From assembly GCA_017979445.1 (NCBI GenBank), contig CM030717.1, forward strand, positions 13,006,086 to 13,070,085: 64,000 bases of DNA, given 5' to 3'. The position numbers and the translations under genes were made by a program. The DNA is from Akebia trifoliata (taxonomy: Eukaryota > Streptophyta > Magnoliopsida > Ranunculales > Lardizabalaceae). Shown piece after piece: positions 1 through 11,879 of the stretch. The notes beneath the pieces were generated by a model that worked only from the letters and a program-made list of their open reading frames with translations, was not told the origin of the DNA and did not search any database. The number at the start of each line of letters is the position of its first letter. The stretch's first letter is position 1.

Positions 1-74
1 AAGACTATTCATGTATGATTGGTATCATGTTTGTTTGGGCCACTTTTAAAATCTTATAGAACTTTCGATTTGGA

Positions 75-560
75 TTAATATATTGATATAAAATTTTTTA
101 TTTTGAGTTCATTCTATTGATCTCAAATTTTTTATTTTTATCTCTTTCTATTTATCTTAGATTTTCAATTTTGAGTTCATTCTATTAATCTCAGATTTTT
201 TATTTTTGAGTTCTTTCTATTTATATTAGATTTTAGATTTTTGAGTTCTTTCTATTGATCTAAGATTTTGTTTTTGAGTTCATTCTAATGATCTTAGATT
301 TTCGATTTTGAGTTTATTCTATTGATCTCAGATTTTCAGTTTTTGAATTCTTTCTATTGATCTCAAATTTTCGATTTTGAGTTGATACTATTGATCTCAA
401 TTCTCGATTCATAGCTCATACTATTGATTTCATATGTTTGGTTTATTATTCATACTATTTATCTCAATTTTTGGTTTATAGTTCATATTATTGATTTAAA
501 ATTTTTGGTTTATAGTTTGTGCTATTAATTTCTAGATTTTTTATTTTGATTGTTTTGTAT
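75..560. repeat. Degenerate AT-rich tandem repeat
   Basis: About a dozen imperfect units of roughly 35-40 bp, each built around the phrase gagttcattctattgatct followed by a T-rich spacer. Units are best conserved at 100-400 and drift after that. No coding potential is visible. It lies upstream of a decayed copia element and could be part of its LTR or an independent minisatellite; the sequence does not decide. Confidence 0.7.
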
Positions 561-1304
561 TAGATTTCAAAATATGGTTTGAAATCATGCCTAATAGATA
601 ACAGATTACGATTATGTTGTTTTAAATAAGTTAATTGGGAGAATGTCAATTATTGTTAATTTCCATTGATGAATTGTTTCTTGTTTAATAAGTTTTTATA
701 ATAAAAGTTTCGTGCAATGTTATTATTGATAGAACTTTTGAGAATAATCCAAAGATCTAACAAATATTAATGGATAACTTAGATGTACATAAATTCTATT
801 AATTTTGTAACCACCAAAGTAGTTTGAATTAGTAAAATTAATGGAATATCTAATTTCATTAAATTTGTTCATCGCGGTGACATTAAAGAATAATAATGTT
901 TACACTTATAGACTCGATTAGGTCAATGAGATTATCCCAAAGGAAAATTTTATTTAACTAATTGAAATTTAGGTAAGGTAATATAATTTACATGAATTTA
1001 ACTGAATTAGAATTGCATACCCAAATCTAACAAATTAACTGAATAAATCTACCAAGTTTATTAGTTTATTATCCTAAAATGAGTGAACAATAAATATACT
1101 AAGTTTAATCCAAGAGATAAATTTAAGTAATATTAATGAGTTCCTATTATCAAAAGGTACTTATTAGAGTATTGCCCTTATTTAATTTCAATTTTCAGTT
1201 CATTGCACTCTCATACATCTACTATCTTAATTCTTATCAGATCAAATTTTTCAGAATGGTATGAGCACATCTAATTTACTCTATGTGTTTAGGATCTTGA
1301 CCTA

Positions 1305-1721
1305 ATGCTCATTTCTGCAAAACCTACAGACCTCACTAAGAACAATATAGTAGAGTATGAGAATTTACTTTTCGATTGGAAAAGATCAAATAGACTTATG
1401 ATGATAACAATCATTAACAACATCAAGACATCCCTATCTCTGACTTACAATGCACATAAATGTCTGCAAAATATGGAAGAAAAGTTAACGTATGTTAATA
1501 AATTGCTTGCGGACACTTTGATGGCTGAGTTGATGACTATAAAGTACGATGGGACGCAACAAATTCAAGATCATATTCTCACTATGACTGATAAGACTAC
1601 GAAACTTAGAACATTAGAAATGAACATGGATGACTCTTTCTTTGTATGGTTTACTCTCAACTCTCTCCCAGTTCATTTCGGTCCCTTCAAGATTTACTTC
1701 AACACTGGTAAGGATAAGTGA
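1305..1721 (+). pseudogene. Copia gag fragment (E0)
   Basis: A 138-codon open stretch with the helical, Leu/Lys-rich composition of copia gag (UBN2-like). The segment around YVNKLLADTLMAELMTIKY and the following 'LRTLEMNMDDSFFVWFTLNSLP' region match the usual capsid pattern. Past the stop, a zinc-knuckle remnant is visible at about 1915-1950, with CysPheCys-type spacing broken by a stop (YYFCGKV, stop, HIKKDC). In an intact element the product would form the virus-like particle capsid. Confidence 0.6.
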
Positions 1722-2209
1722 AACGTGAACGAATTGACTATTATATACATTCAAGAAAAGATGAGATTGGGACAAGAAGGGAAATAATATGCTTTTGTGA
1801 TGACTCATGGAGTAAGAAAGCAATGAGGAAAGTCAAAAAATGAAAAAACTCATCAAAAGAAGGAAAGACACCTAGTAATGCGAATCAATCCGAGAAGAAT
1901 AGCAATAATGTCAAGTACTACTTTTGTGGTAAAGTTTGACACATAAAGAAGGACTGCGTAAAACGCAGAAATTGGTTAAAAAGAAAGGTATGTTTCCTTT
2001 TTTTATCTATTATGAGTCAAACTTAGCTGATTCTTCAAATACCCGATGAATTGATTCAAGAGCCACAACTCATATTACAAATTGATGTAAGGATTCTTTT
2101 CAAGCAGAAAATCAATGCAAACTGAAAGGTTCATCTTTATGGGAAATCGTCTTAAAGCGCAAGTGTTAACTGTAAGAACTATCACTTGGTATTGGAGATT
2201 AATCATTAG

Positions 2210-3000
2210 ATGGATTTGGAAAGCACTTTCTATGTTCCTATTATATCTAAGAATATGATTTCTTTATCTAGATTAAATAATTTAGGTTATTTGGTTTCTT
2301 TTGAGTATGGACAGTTAAAATTATTTTTACATTCAATTTTGGTTAGTGATGAGATATTATTTGATGGTTTATATAAATATTTAACGCATATTTCCAAAGC
2401 TAGGATAAAGAAATTAGTGAAGGACAAAATTTTGAACAATTTGGATTTCATAGATTTCTCATTATACGTGAATTACTTTAAGGAAAGTAAATCCAACATA
2501 CAAAGAAATGAGACACAAGAAGTAAAGAACTTTCTGAGATCATAAACACTAACATTTGCAGACCTTTTCTCACTACATATATAAGTGGAAAAAGATATTT
2601 CATCACCTTTATAGATAATCTTTCTAGATTTGGATATGTCTATCTAAAATACAAAAAATCTCAATTTGTAGATATCTTTCAGTTATTTATAAGTGAAGTA
2701 GAAAGACAATTAAATAAAAAAATTTAAATAGTTAGATCAAATAGAGGAGGTGAATACTATGGTAGATTTAATGAATCACGTCAAAATCTTGGTCCTTTTG
2801 TCAAATTCTTAGAAAAGTTAAGTATTTGTGCACAATACACAATGTTTAGCACGTCTTAACAAAATGGTGTGCTTGAAAGGCGTAATCATATACTTATGGA
2901 TATGGTTCGGAGTATGTTAAGTCATTTAATAGTTTCAAAATTCTTATGAGGAGAAACATTAAAAACTATAATGTATATCTTAAATAGGGTTCCTAGTAAA
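2210..3000 (+). pseudogene. Copia protease-distal, pre-integrase and integrase remnant (E0)
   Basis: 2210-2545 is open and contains the conserved post-protease phrase YVPIISKNMISLSRLNNLGY. From about 2545 the integrase core follows: GKRYFITFIDNLSRFGYVY, then RSNRGGEYYGRFNE, then a degenerate version of the 'QQNGVLERRNHILMDMVRSM' block. Stops interrupt it at several points, so it cannot encode a working integrase. Confidence 0.7.
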
Positions 3001-3173
3001 ATAGTTCTCAAAACTCATTTCTAAATATGGACTGGTAGGAAATCTATTTTAAAATAAATGTTTGAGGTTGTCCAAAGAAAATAAGGATTTATAATCCAGA
3101 AAAAAGAAAATTATATCCTAAAATTATTTTTAGATATTTTATTGGTTATCCAAAAAATTCTAAAAGATACAAA

Positions 3174-4224
3174 TTGTATTGTCCTAATCTAAGTACGAAA
3201 ATAGTTAAAATCAAAAATGCTAAATTCCTAAAAAATTGTGAGATTAATGAGAGTGTAGAATCACATAAAATAACTCTTGAGAAAGTGAGAACGGATATCC
3301 TACCACCTCTTTATCTTCAAGAAACTGTTGATTCTCATGATGTTCAACAACTTGGGAAGAATGGACAACAGTTAAAACAAGTTAGTTCACCACTCCGTCA
3401 AAACTCAACCATTGTCATTGAAGATTCACCACCGGTAGTTTTGAGAAGATTTCTTAAAAAAGGAGACCTGCCATTTTAAATGATTATGTGGTGTATATAC
3501 AAGAATCTAATTATAATATTGGGATAAATAAATATCTGGTTACATTTTCACAAGCAATTGAAAGTAATGATTCTTCTACATGGATGGATGTCATGAAAGA
3601 AGAGTTAAAATCTATGGACCAAAATCGTGTTTGGGATCTCGTCAAATTATCTTCTAAAAGTAAGAAAGTTAACTGTAAATAGGTCTACAAGACCAAACGC
3701 GATGCAAAAGGCAATGTCAAACAATTTAAAATCAAACTTGTAGCCAAAGATTTTACTCAAAAGGAAGGTATCGATTACACTAAGACTTTCTCTCCAGTTT
3801 TAAACAAAAAAACTCACTGAGTATCATTATAGTATTGGTGGCTCATTATGATTTGGAGTTATACCAAAAAGATGTGAAAATGAGTTTCTTAAATGGGAGT
3901 TTAGAGGAAAAAATCTACCTAGAATAACTTGAAGGATTCATAGAAAAGGAAAAAAGAAAAATTAATCTACAGACTTAAGAAATCTATTTATGGACTTAAA
4001 CAAACTTCAAAACAATGGTATGTAAAGTTTGATGATACCATTACGTCTTTTGGATCTAAGGAAAACACTGTTGATCAGTGTATATATCTAAAGATCAATA
4101 GGAACAAGTTTATTATATTGGTCAGGTACGTGGATAATATTTTGTTGACTAGTAGTGATCTTAATTTGCTGTACGAACCAAGAATTATCTCACTAAAAAT
4201 TTCAAGATGGTTGATATGGGTGAT
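3174..4224 (+). pseudogene. Copia integrase C-terminal and reverse transcriptase remnant (E0)
   Basis: Two short open stretches (3174-3479, 3488-3682) are followed by frame-broken RT. Recognisable RT phrases are WMDVMKEELKSMDQNRVWDL, then KLVAKDFTQKEGIDYTKTFS near 3735-3795, and a degraded 'RYVDNILLTSSDL' catalytic block near 4125-4160, where the usual YVDD reads YVDN. Sense coding breaks off at the LTR-like insertion that starts near 4225. Confidence 0.7.
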
Positions 4225-4658
4225 GTTGTGCTACGTACGGCAATTATGATGAATAATACGAAAATAAGAAAAATAAGAAAAGAAAAAAAAAACACAGATT
4301 TAACGTAATTCGGTGGTGTGCCTACATCCACAAGATCGAGAAGTTGAATTTTCACTATATGTCAAATTAGGGTTACATCATAAGAATTTATAATAAACCC
4401 TAGTCATATAATAGGTATTAGAAAATTCCAATAATACCCCTGTACCATACCGTGGGGGTGTTGTCCCCATACCCCCAACTTACAAATTCGTCCCTAGCAG
4501 ACATATGTTTTTAGCAGATGCCGTCGTTCGATACGTTATGCGTTCTAAGCGGAGCGAGGAATCCAAAACTTTTATTTCTCCACTTCGGCTTCACTCCAGC
4601 ATCTGCCTACATTCTTTATATACATGTTCCACTCACTATGAGCTACATACATCAACAA
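4225..4658. mobile_element. LTR-like insertion in copia E0
   Basis: Copia RT similarity stops at about 4224 and resumes at about 4659 (EAIYIIGIEIFRNRFEGLLR), so 4225-4658 is an insert. It starts near TGTGCTACG and ends near ATCAACA, giving TG...CA ends, and has no coding sense. The phrase aacgtaattcggtggtgtgc resembles a motif common in plant copia LTRs and TRIM elements. The flanks gtgat and gtgaa may be an imperfect 5-bp target duplication. A solo LTR or TRIM is the best reading; boundaries are good to about 5 bp. Confidence 0.5.
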
Positions 4659-5085
4659 GTGAAGCAATATATATCATTGGTATAGAAATCTTTAGGAATC
4701 GATTTGAAGGATTATTAAGATTGTCTCATAAATGATATATCAATCAAGTCTTAGAGAGATATAATATGCAATTTTGTTTTATCGGTGATGTGCTTATTGA
4801 GAAAGGAGATAAGTTCAACTTTATGCAATGTCAACAGAATGACTTAGAAAGGGAGTAGATAGAGGTATTCTATACGCTCCAGCTGTTAAAAGTTTGATAT
4901 ATGTTCAGACATGTACCAAACCGAATATCAATTTTGTAATTGGAATGTTAGGAAGATATCAAAGTAACCCAATAATAGATCATTAAAAAGCTACAAAGAA
5001 GGTTATGAGGTATTTACAAAGGACAAATGACTATATGCTCACTGACACAATTAATCTAATCGGTCAAAGTGAGAGAATGTTAGAA
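4659..5085 (+). pseudogene. Copia RT C-terminus and RNase H N-terminal remnant (E0)
   Basis: Resumes after the insert with EAIYIIGIEIFRNRFEGLLR, then 'YINQVLERYNMQ' and further on 'KSLIYVQTCTKPNINFVIGM' and 'ATKKVMRYLQRTNDYML', the standard copia order. Frameshifts and stops are frequent. The RNase H catalytic region after the last phrase is mostly missing. Confidence 0.65.
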
Positions 5086-5089
5086 CCAA

Positions 5090-5640
5090 ATTCGTGTGGC
5101 CCATTAACTTCGTAGTTTTAGTAATTTTACTTGCATAAGGAATCTATATTAAAAATAATTCCCAATATCGCTAGAATTAGAAATATACACTTTAAGTTTT
5201 AGCAGGAAACCTTGATGGATACTAATCTTACTAAGAGAGGATCTCTAGACCCTTTATCTCCAACTATATAAGTAGATCGACACCCCATAATACCAATAAT
5301 AGTGAGAGACGCACAAAGTATATTCATAGGGTTCTGAACTTAGTGATATTCGATCCAAATAGAGAAGAGAGAGAAGGTGAGTCTGAAAATTGAAGAATCA
5401 AATTTGGGGTTTATGCACTTCGATTTGTTGGTATGTGGATTGCGAAAAGGCACACCTCCAACACATATTCTTGGATCAACATTTTTTACTTATGGCACAA
5501 GGTAAGTATCCTAACTTAGATTCTTAGCAACGTGAATAGGTTCTTGAGATATATGCATGATTATTGATCCATTGGGAATTATAGAATAATAATTATGTGA
5601 ATAAGATTTATATGCTTAAAATCTAACATATCACGACTCT
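5090..5640 (+). repeat. Possible LTR/tail of copia E0
   Basis: Non-coding sequence directly after the RNase H remnant. It contains an agagagaaggtgagtct phrase and tatggcacaaggtaag near 5500, both of which recur in order at about 53270-53440. That suggests LTR sequence of one family, but no second copy is present 5' of E0. Confidence 0.35.
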
Positions 5641-5683
5641 ATAATTAACTACCTTATTCATAATTTTAAGGGTCGTGATAATC

Positions 5684-5879
5684 TGACTCCCCCACATGAC
5701 ATACTCAAAATAGTCACTTGACATAGCATGTGCTGGAACCATAGATCTTTACTCTTTGGGATACATATATGCACATCCCCATAAATTTATACAGTTGTGT
5801 ATCCCTAGGAGTAAAGATCTATGGTTCTAGTGCATGCCACCTCAGGTGAGTATTTTGAGTATGCCACGTGCGGGAGTAA
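5684..5879. mobile_element. Foldback MITE, family A copy 1
   Basis: The two halves are imperfect inverted repeats. The left arm has actcccccacatgacatac, then accatagatctttactct and gggatacatatatgcacat; the right arm is its reverse complement, ending in a CACGTG-containing stretch and gggagt. The hairpin covers nearly the whole element. Copies with the same core lie at 51300-51493 and 60908-61084. Superfamily not assigned; no clean TSD found. Confidence 0.7.
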
Positions 5880-6398
5880 AAAAATCATTACTCTAAATTA
5901 TAAGCTTGGCTGAGTCATGGAAAGTAGTTGAGCCATCACTATTTGCATCTTCAAGATTTATTCCATGTGCACAAGACCGCCACAGCCATTCAAAGCAATT
6001 CACTACGTTTTGAGGAAAATGAGGTTGACATCGCCTTACATACCCTACTTAGCAACACGGCCCCCAAATAAGCATAGCAAGGGTTTCACCAAGAAATTTG
6101 TTAAAAACATCTACTGGTCTAGGTCCTTTGCATTCTCTTGGTTTCCTTTTCCATCTGATACTCACATTATTTTATTTATTTATTTTTTAGTACCAACTCG
6201 ACAAAGTTGGACCACTTTCAGTCCGAATTAATAAGACAAATCGAGGTACCAACGAAGTCATCGTGTGACCAGCACCTACTTAAGGAAATCTTTATAGATC
6301 TTTTACAACATTTGAAAATAACAAGAGATTGATTAATGGACTGTAATTCAGAGGACATGAGGTGGGATTTGGAAGTAAGGGGGCTTTTTGATATTTTT

Positions 6399-7634
6399 TC
6401 ACACCTCTCGAGGGTCGACAAAAAGGGAAATTGGAGGTGGGGTTCTTGTCAATTCAAAGAGAGTATGGTCTTCTTCATTTTTCAAAGCTTTTATGCACCA
6501 TAAGTCTTCAGGGCATGATAGTAATCTCGAATGTGGTATATGAAGTTGTAATGTGTCACATTCTCCAATCTCTGTGACAATAACCTTACAGTCCTTATGC
6601 TTTGTAGCCATGTTATGTACATATTTGCATAGGGTGCACACAAGTTTGCCTGATTTCAGGCCCTTGCAATGTACACCATATATGAAATAGAATCCAAATG
6701 GGTCGAAGATGTCTGGTAGGATTGGCACCTTCAAGCATGGGCACATTCGATCAATAAATTTCAAGCATTTCGCATACATGAGACATGGTAGAGGTGCATT
6801 GCCCACCCTTAACTTGAAAAGGTCTCCACTGTTCCACACACTGACCATTGCCCAACTAGTTGGGCCCCCCTCGTCAGAATCAAATTCACTCCATGACTCA
6901 CCACGTGGGTACGCAACCCATGTTCCTAAGCTTAGCTTGTTTGTGAGGACTCTGTCTATGTCATGGGGGAAGAATTCAGTCGAGCCCATGAACCTTCGGT
7001 ACAGACGCTCGGACTGTTCTATCTTCAGCTTCACTATCTCGACATTGGGTGATATGTGTAATGTGTGGTGGCCAACCGGATTAACTAGTATAGATGGGGT
7101 CCTAAATTTCACGAAATTCAACTTGTCGATAAATAGCTTCACCGAGGCTTTGTTATCTTTCTCAGTGGCCATGTATGCAAAATCGGCGTAGTTGGTGATG
7201 AACCATTCTTCCAATTTTCTTACGAGGCTCAAACCTATTCCCTTTCGTCTGTGAAGTGGTGATACTCGAAGACCCAGAATGTATCCCACACTGGCATGAT
7301 CCTTGATCTGGCTTCGCATCGTTACGATCTTTATAGACCCTTGAATGACCCCAACCAGCTCATTATCCAACTCCGCTACCTAAATTGAGTAACATTTATA
7401 ACAAGAAATACTAGATAAAAGAAAGGTGAATTAGAAGAGAGAACAGAGGTAGAATTGTACCAGCATATTATACAATGGGCTGTTACGTATCCTACAAATG
7501 GGGTCGCCCAACGTGTCGGTGAATAGGAAACAGCTCTCTCCAGACCCTACTTCACATCTTCGCTCGAGATCTTCAACACGAGGCCTATCAATTTGCATGT
7601 CATAACTCCTAATAGTAATCTCCTCAAATGACAT
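6399..7634 (-). CDS. HLS1-like GNAT N-acetyltransferase
   Basis: Two exons: 7634-7461 (58 codons) and 7379-6399 (326 codons plus stop), with an 81-bp GT-AG intron at 7460-7380 in phase 0, giving 384 aa. Exon 1 carries IRSYDMQIDRPRVEDLERRC and LFTDTLGDPICRIRNSP, the N-terminal signature of the plant HOOKLESS1 family. Exon 2 has the GNAT acetyl-CoA loop RRKGIG (about residues 102-107) inside LGLRVSPLHRRKGIGLSLV, and the family C-terminus ends LFVDPREV. Arabidopsis HLS1 is about 400 aa, so this is near full length. HLS1 proteins act in apical hook formation and auxin/ethylene responses through presumed histone or protein acetylation in the nucleus. Whether this is HLS1 itself or an HLS1-like paralogue cannot be decided. 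No stops or frameshifts in the exons; the start fits the family. Confidence 0.92.
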
Positions 7635-8473
7635 TGTAATTATAAATAATAATAAAAACAGAACACCTAATTAAGCCTTCTCAACCGGTACAGACTGAAA
7701 CTTCATAGTATCATTCAAAAGTGAGAAGAAATCAAAACATGCCAAAAAGAAAAAAAAATGAAACAATAGTTACTACACTATAGAGTGCACTAAATTAAGC
7801 TCATATCTACAAGATAAGTAGGCTTATTTATATCCAATCTAGGGGGACAAAGAGAGATTAAAAGAGGAAGACAAAGTGGATTAATTAACTTAGGTAACCT
7901 AAACACATTAATGTATCCTCATGCTTACGCCATGGTGCATACTTATGAGAATATGTCGTTGGCCTGCCCCCATTGGTTAATGGAAGGATTAACAAATAAA
8001 CGAAATACACGAACGTACACATGGTTCCCCTACTATAGGTGAGATCGGTGGGCCATAGACTAAAACATCTGATCCCCTAAATCATGTGTGAACCTTTTCT
8101 TTTATCGTTAACTGACATTATATTTTATTAGTGGTTGCAATTCTAAATAATGCTCATCCAATGTATGATCCACTACTGAACATTCTAGCTTGTCACTTTA
8201 TGTATTTAGACTTAAATTAATGAGGTAAGATTTGACGTGTAAGCTTAGAATAGGAGATGAAGTACAAACAAATGGAAGCAATGGATGATGAAATGGGATC
8301 TAAGTGGGTGCTCGTGCAGTACACAAACACGTATCAGTATAACGAAAAGACATATTTAAGCCGAAATAGCTATCGAATCATCTTATCATTAAAGAACATT
8401 TTTGGATCGCTAGTTAAGTACTATTCCTTGTAATTATACGGATTCCAAATTATATATGATCCAATATGTGATC
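7635..8473. other. Intergenic, upstream of HLS1-like gene
   Basis: AT-rich sequence that should include the promoter of the minus-strand HLS1-like gene. A TATA-like stretch just 5' of the start codon is too close to act as a TATA box. No other gene or repeat is seen. Confidence 0.5.
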
Positions 8474-9121
8474 TAGCGTGTCAATGGGTCGGTTCCGGTT
8501 TGGTTCCTATGATATTTGAAATCATAATTTTTATATTTTATTAATTTCGATTCTTGTTGATTTCTATTCTGATTTTGATTTTAAAATAAGTGGAACCGAA
8601 ATCGAAACCATTAAAAATCACGGGTAGCCGTCAGTTCTAATTCTTAAGAATCGAATGAGAAAAATTATTTTAAAATCATTATAATAAAAAATTCCTTCTA
8701 AAAAATAACATATTATTTATGAAGTATCAACATAATAAAAATTTGTTTCACTATAATAATGATTTAATGATTTTTATTTTCAAACTTTAAAATGTATTTC
8801 TTTTACAAGTAATAAATTTAAAAAAAAATGACTCATTTTAAGCTCAAATATTTAGTTTATATGAAATTAGAAGTACATGCTAATTTTAAAATATAGGATT
8901 ACCTTGAATCATGTATAATATAAAAGTAAATGACAAAATAAATCATTTCCGAGTGCTCGTGGGTACCATCAAATAGAATCTAATGGTTCTGGTTCCTATA
9001 AGTTCGGTTCCATATTAGACCTCACTCTAATCGATTCCAATAAAAAGGTAAATCGAAATCAGAGTTTTTGATTTCGGTTCCGATTCGATTCCGGGTAAAT
9101 GGGTACCCATTGACACCCCTA
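8474..9121. mobile_element. Non-autonomous hAT-type element, copy 1
   Basis: 648 bp between terminal inverted repeats TAGCGTGTCAATGGGT and ACCCATTGACACCCCTA. It is flanked by an exact 8-bp target-site duplication ATGTGATC at 8466-8473 and 9122-9129. TAG-type ends with an 8-bp TSD are the hAT signature. Subterminal regions are rich in ggttccg/aatcg motifs on both sides and the middle is AT-rich without an ORF, so transposase must act in trans. A second copy lies at 12010-12625. Confidence 0.88.
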
Positions 9122-9129
9122 ATGTGATC

Positions 9130-11600
9130 TACATCATGATTAACAATGAATGACTCAGATCATACGGATGGGATGCTACCTATGTGTATATTATTTTGTA
9201 AAAACTTTGGAATTAAATTAATGAGACGGGTTCATGTGGTGTGGTCCTCTTTAAAATACTTGGATTCTAAAGTGAAAATGAAACCCCACTAAGACCATCT
9301 CTATTCTATCCAATTTGATTAAACAAAACATAACAACAACTATTTGAAAAAAAATACATATCTCATTGCAAATTATAGAGAAAAATACTAAATCCTAAAT
9401 TCAAAACCCCAAATCTGATCCATCTCTCTCTCTCTATCTCTCTTTCCAAGTCTCCTTAGTTGCAGCAACTTGACCACTAAAATTTTGTTTTGTCCTGTAA
9501 CCATAACTTGCACGTGCTATACATGTGATTCACCATTCAGATCTCCACGTACGAGTGGTCTATTTGCTTGTGTTTTTTCTTAAACTGCATTATGATCTCC
9601 ATCTATAAAGCTTTTGGATTATTATTCAGACCCTTAATAATGTGCGCATGAGTAATGGGACCCACATGTGGAACTGGGTCCCATGCAGCAAAACGTGACA
9701 CTTGAGTTTATCTTGAAAATATTGTTTTTAAGTACTTAACCAAATACAAGTACAATTAAAATCGTAACATATATTTTCAATTCTAGTTATCTACGGACAT
9801 TCCATTCTTTTTAATGGATCAACAAAACAAAAGTCAATCTGATTGGAAAGATTGGATTCGACTATGTTATCTATGGGTTGGATTCTACCAACCCACGCTT
9901 TCATAGGGTGGAAAGATTTGATTGGCGATAGAAAATCACCGTATTGATCTGATTTGGTATATATAAGTTTAATAAAATGTTGGCTTGAAAATCATGTATT
10001 AATGATCCTAGAGTGTGTGTCGACGAAAAATGAGACATGGAACTTTTCCTATCCAAATAATGAATTCGGATTGTATATACTCAAGGAGGAGGGTTGAAAC
10101 CCCACTCCCACTCCCACACCTCAAATCTTGTCAAATAGATCTCTTATTAATTAATATATCAAAAGAAGTATCTTCCAATGAGAGATCGATGTGGCAAGAT
10201 TTGACATTTGGGGGCTGTATACCATTCCAAAACCAAAATAAATATCTGTTAATCAGAGAATTTTTTTTATTTGCCTAGACAACTCTCAATTAACTTCTCA
10301 TGAAGTGACATAGAATTCTTTTATGTCCATTGATTCTTGAATCTTGTTCTTTCATGACATACCCACAATAATCAGTTAAAATTATAAGAGCATCTCAACC
10401 CATATTTCTGAATTTTTCCTTCAGATTGGTATCTTCTCTAAATTAGATAAGATGTTAACCTCTGGACTAATTTGAACTCTAACCAACTTCTTTTGTAAAA
10501 TAATATTCATTCATTTGAAAAAATTGAAAAGAGGGAACAAAAATAATATTTAAAAAATGTTCCATGAAATAAAGGTCACGAATGACATTTATGAAAAAAA
10601 AAATTATAAAAATGAGAATTAAAAAACATGAATAGTTATTTAGAGAGGCCCTCTAATAAAAAATTAGGTCTCTATATTTGGATATGTGAATAGGGATTTA
10701 GAAGGATTTTCTCAAAAATAGAAATCGATTGGAATTCTGCTCGGATGTCATTATCTCTAAATTTAGAGTTTTATAGACCGGTTAGAATTGCTCAAAGCAT
10801 TTCTAATTTATTAGGCTTAGAACCTATGTATGTCTGTCCATGAAGCTCATGAGAAGATTCAAAGATGGATCAATGAAAGAATTGGCAATGTTTCTCATAA
10901 TACATGTATTGTGTAAAGATGTATCAAATACATTGTATCATTATAAATGATAAAAAAATATGTGGTGTAAAAACATCACATTGTGATGGAGAAATATATA
11001 TATTCAATTTATGAGTTGGATATCATTGATTCAAGAAATGACACATAATCACGAGCAAGAAATTTTTGTATTTATTACGTCGGTAAATCTCTTAATTTGT
11101 ATTATATAATATAGTTATTTGCTGACAATGATATAGTAGTATATCTCATACATCTTTATCAGATCCATCTTATTCTCTGGGATTATAAAGGATAAAAACA
11201 AGATTACGAGTGAAAGCTAAATGATTAGGGTTCACTCACCACTAAATGGACCCCACATATCATACCTCTATCTCAAATAATAGGATTGTCTTTACTAGCT
11301 AGTTATGATGAATGGGATGTTGTACTTCGAGCAATTCAGATTGTGGTTCTAATTGCCCACATCTTTAGGCATTAGTAAACCAATTGGGGATCCACGTGTG
11401 TTTTATTTCAAATATATTTACACGTGTGAGATAGGAAAGAGGCCATTACTTTGTTAAATATGACCCCCACAACCCCTAATCATATATGACAAAATCAATA
11501 ATAAAATATCTTCACAGCTTCCTCAAACACGTGTTGTGCAAGGTGTCCATTTTTGAAAATTGGATTTTTATCAAAAATACCCTTAAAAATAGAGTCTTGT
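9130..11600. other. Intergenic DNA without recognised genes
   Basis: AT-rich. The short ORFs here (for example near 10015) show no family resemblance. A CT microsatellite stretch occurs at about 9424-9445. Around 10385-10800 there is a hint of a MITE (gagcatctcaac type end), but the opposite end does not match well enough to call. Confidence 0.5.
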
Positions 11601-11601
11601 A

Positions 11602-11755
11602 GGAGTAACATTGAAATTGACATCATTGAGACATTGATATGCACATAACCATAGATACTTCTCACTTGTATCTTGATGAAAAACATATATGGTTCTATAG
11701 ACACATCCATGTCGGCAATGTCCCAAATGATGTCAATTACAATGTTACTTCAGCC
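11602..11755. mobile_element. Foldback MITE, family B
   Basis: Inverted arms: left gagtaacattgaaattgaca with tcattgagacattg, right its imperfect reverse complement ending tcaattacaatgttact. The core reads accatagatacttctcac against tatatggttctatagacaca. It forms a hairpin of about 150 bp. Diverged pieces of the same core occur near 12725-12795 and 52950-53060. Confidence 0.65.
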
Positions 11756-11879
11756 TTTTCCTTAAAAATATTATCTTTTATCAGAATACCCTCGGATTCC
11801 AATTTTCAAAGTGTATTTATTACACTTTAATGTGTGTCTTTAGGATTCACGTTAACAAAATTCTTTAATATTGAGTTAA

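Larger units (their letters stand above)
1257..5640 (+). mobile_element. Decayed Ty1/copia retrotransposon (E0)
   Basis: Copia domains appear in the order gag, zinc knuckle, pre-integrase, integrase, RT and RNase H, all on the plus strand and all broken by stops and frameshifts. A degenerate initiator-Met-type primer binding site (TGGTATGAGC) lies at 1257-1266, about 40 bp before the gag reading frame. The 3' end is uncertain: 5090-5640 looks like LTR or tail sequence, but I could not match it to 5' sequence, so no LTR pair is claimed. An LTR-like insertion splits the RT/RNase H part. It is much older than the nested elements to the right, judging by the number of disablements. Confidence 0.75.

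Noticed and set aside
4505..4735. 76-codon plus-strand ORF
   Set aside because: Runs from the LTR-like insert into copia sequence; only its last third is real coding remnant.
6709..7191. 160-codon plus-strand ORF
   Set aside because: It is antisense to exon 2 of the HLS1-like gene, which has clear family motifs.
10385..10800. Possible MITE with gagcatctcaac end
   Set aside because: The opposite end does not form a convincing inverted repeat and no target duplication is visible.
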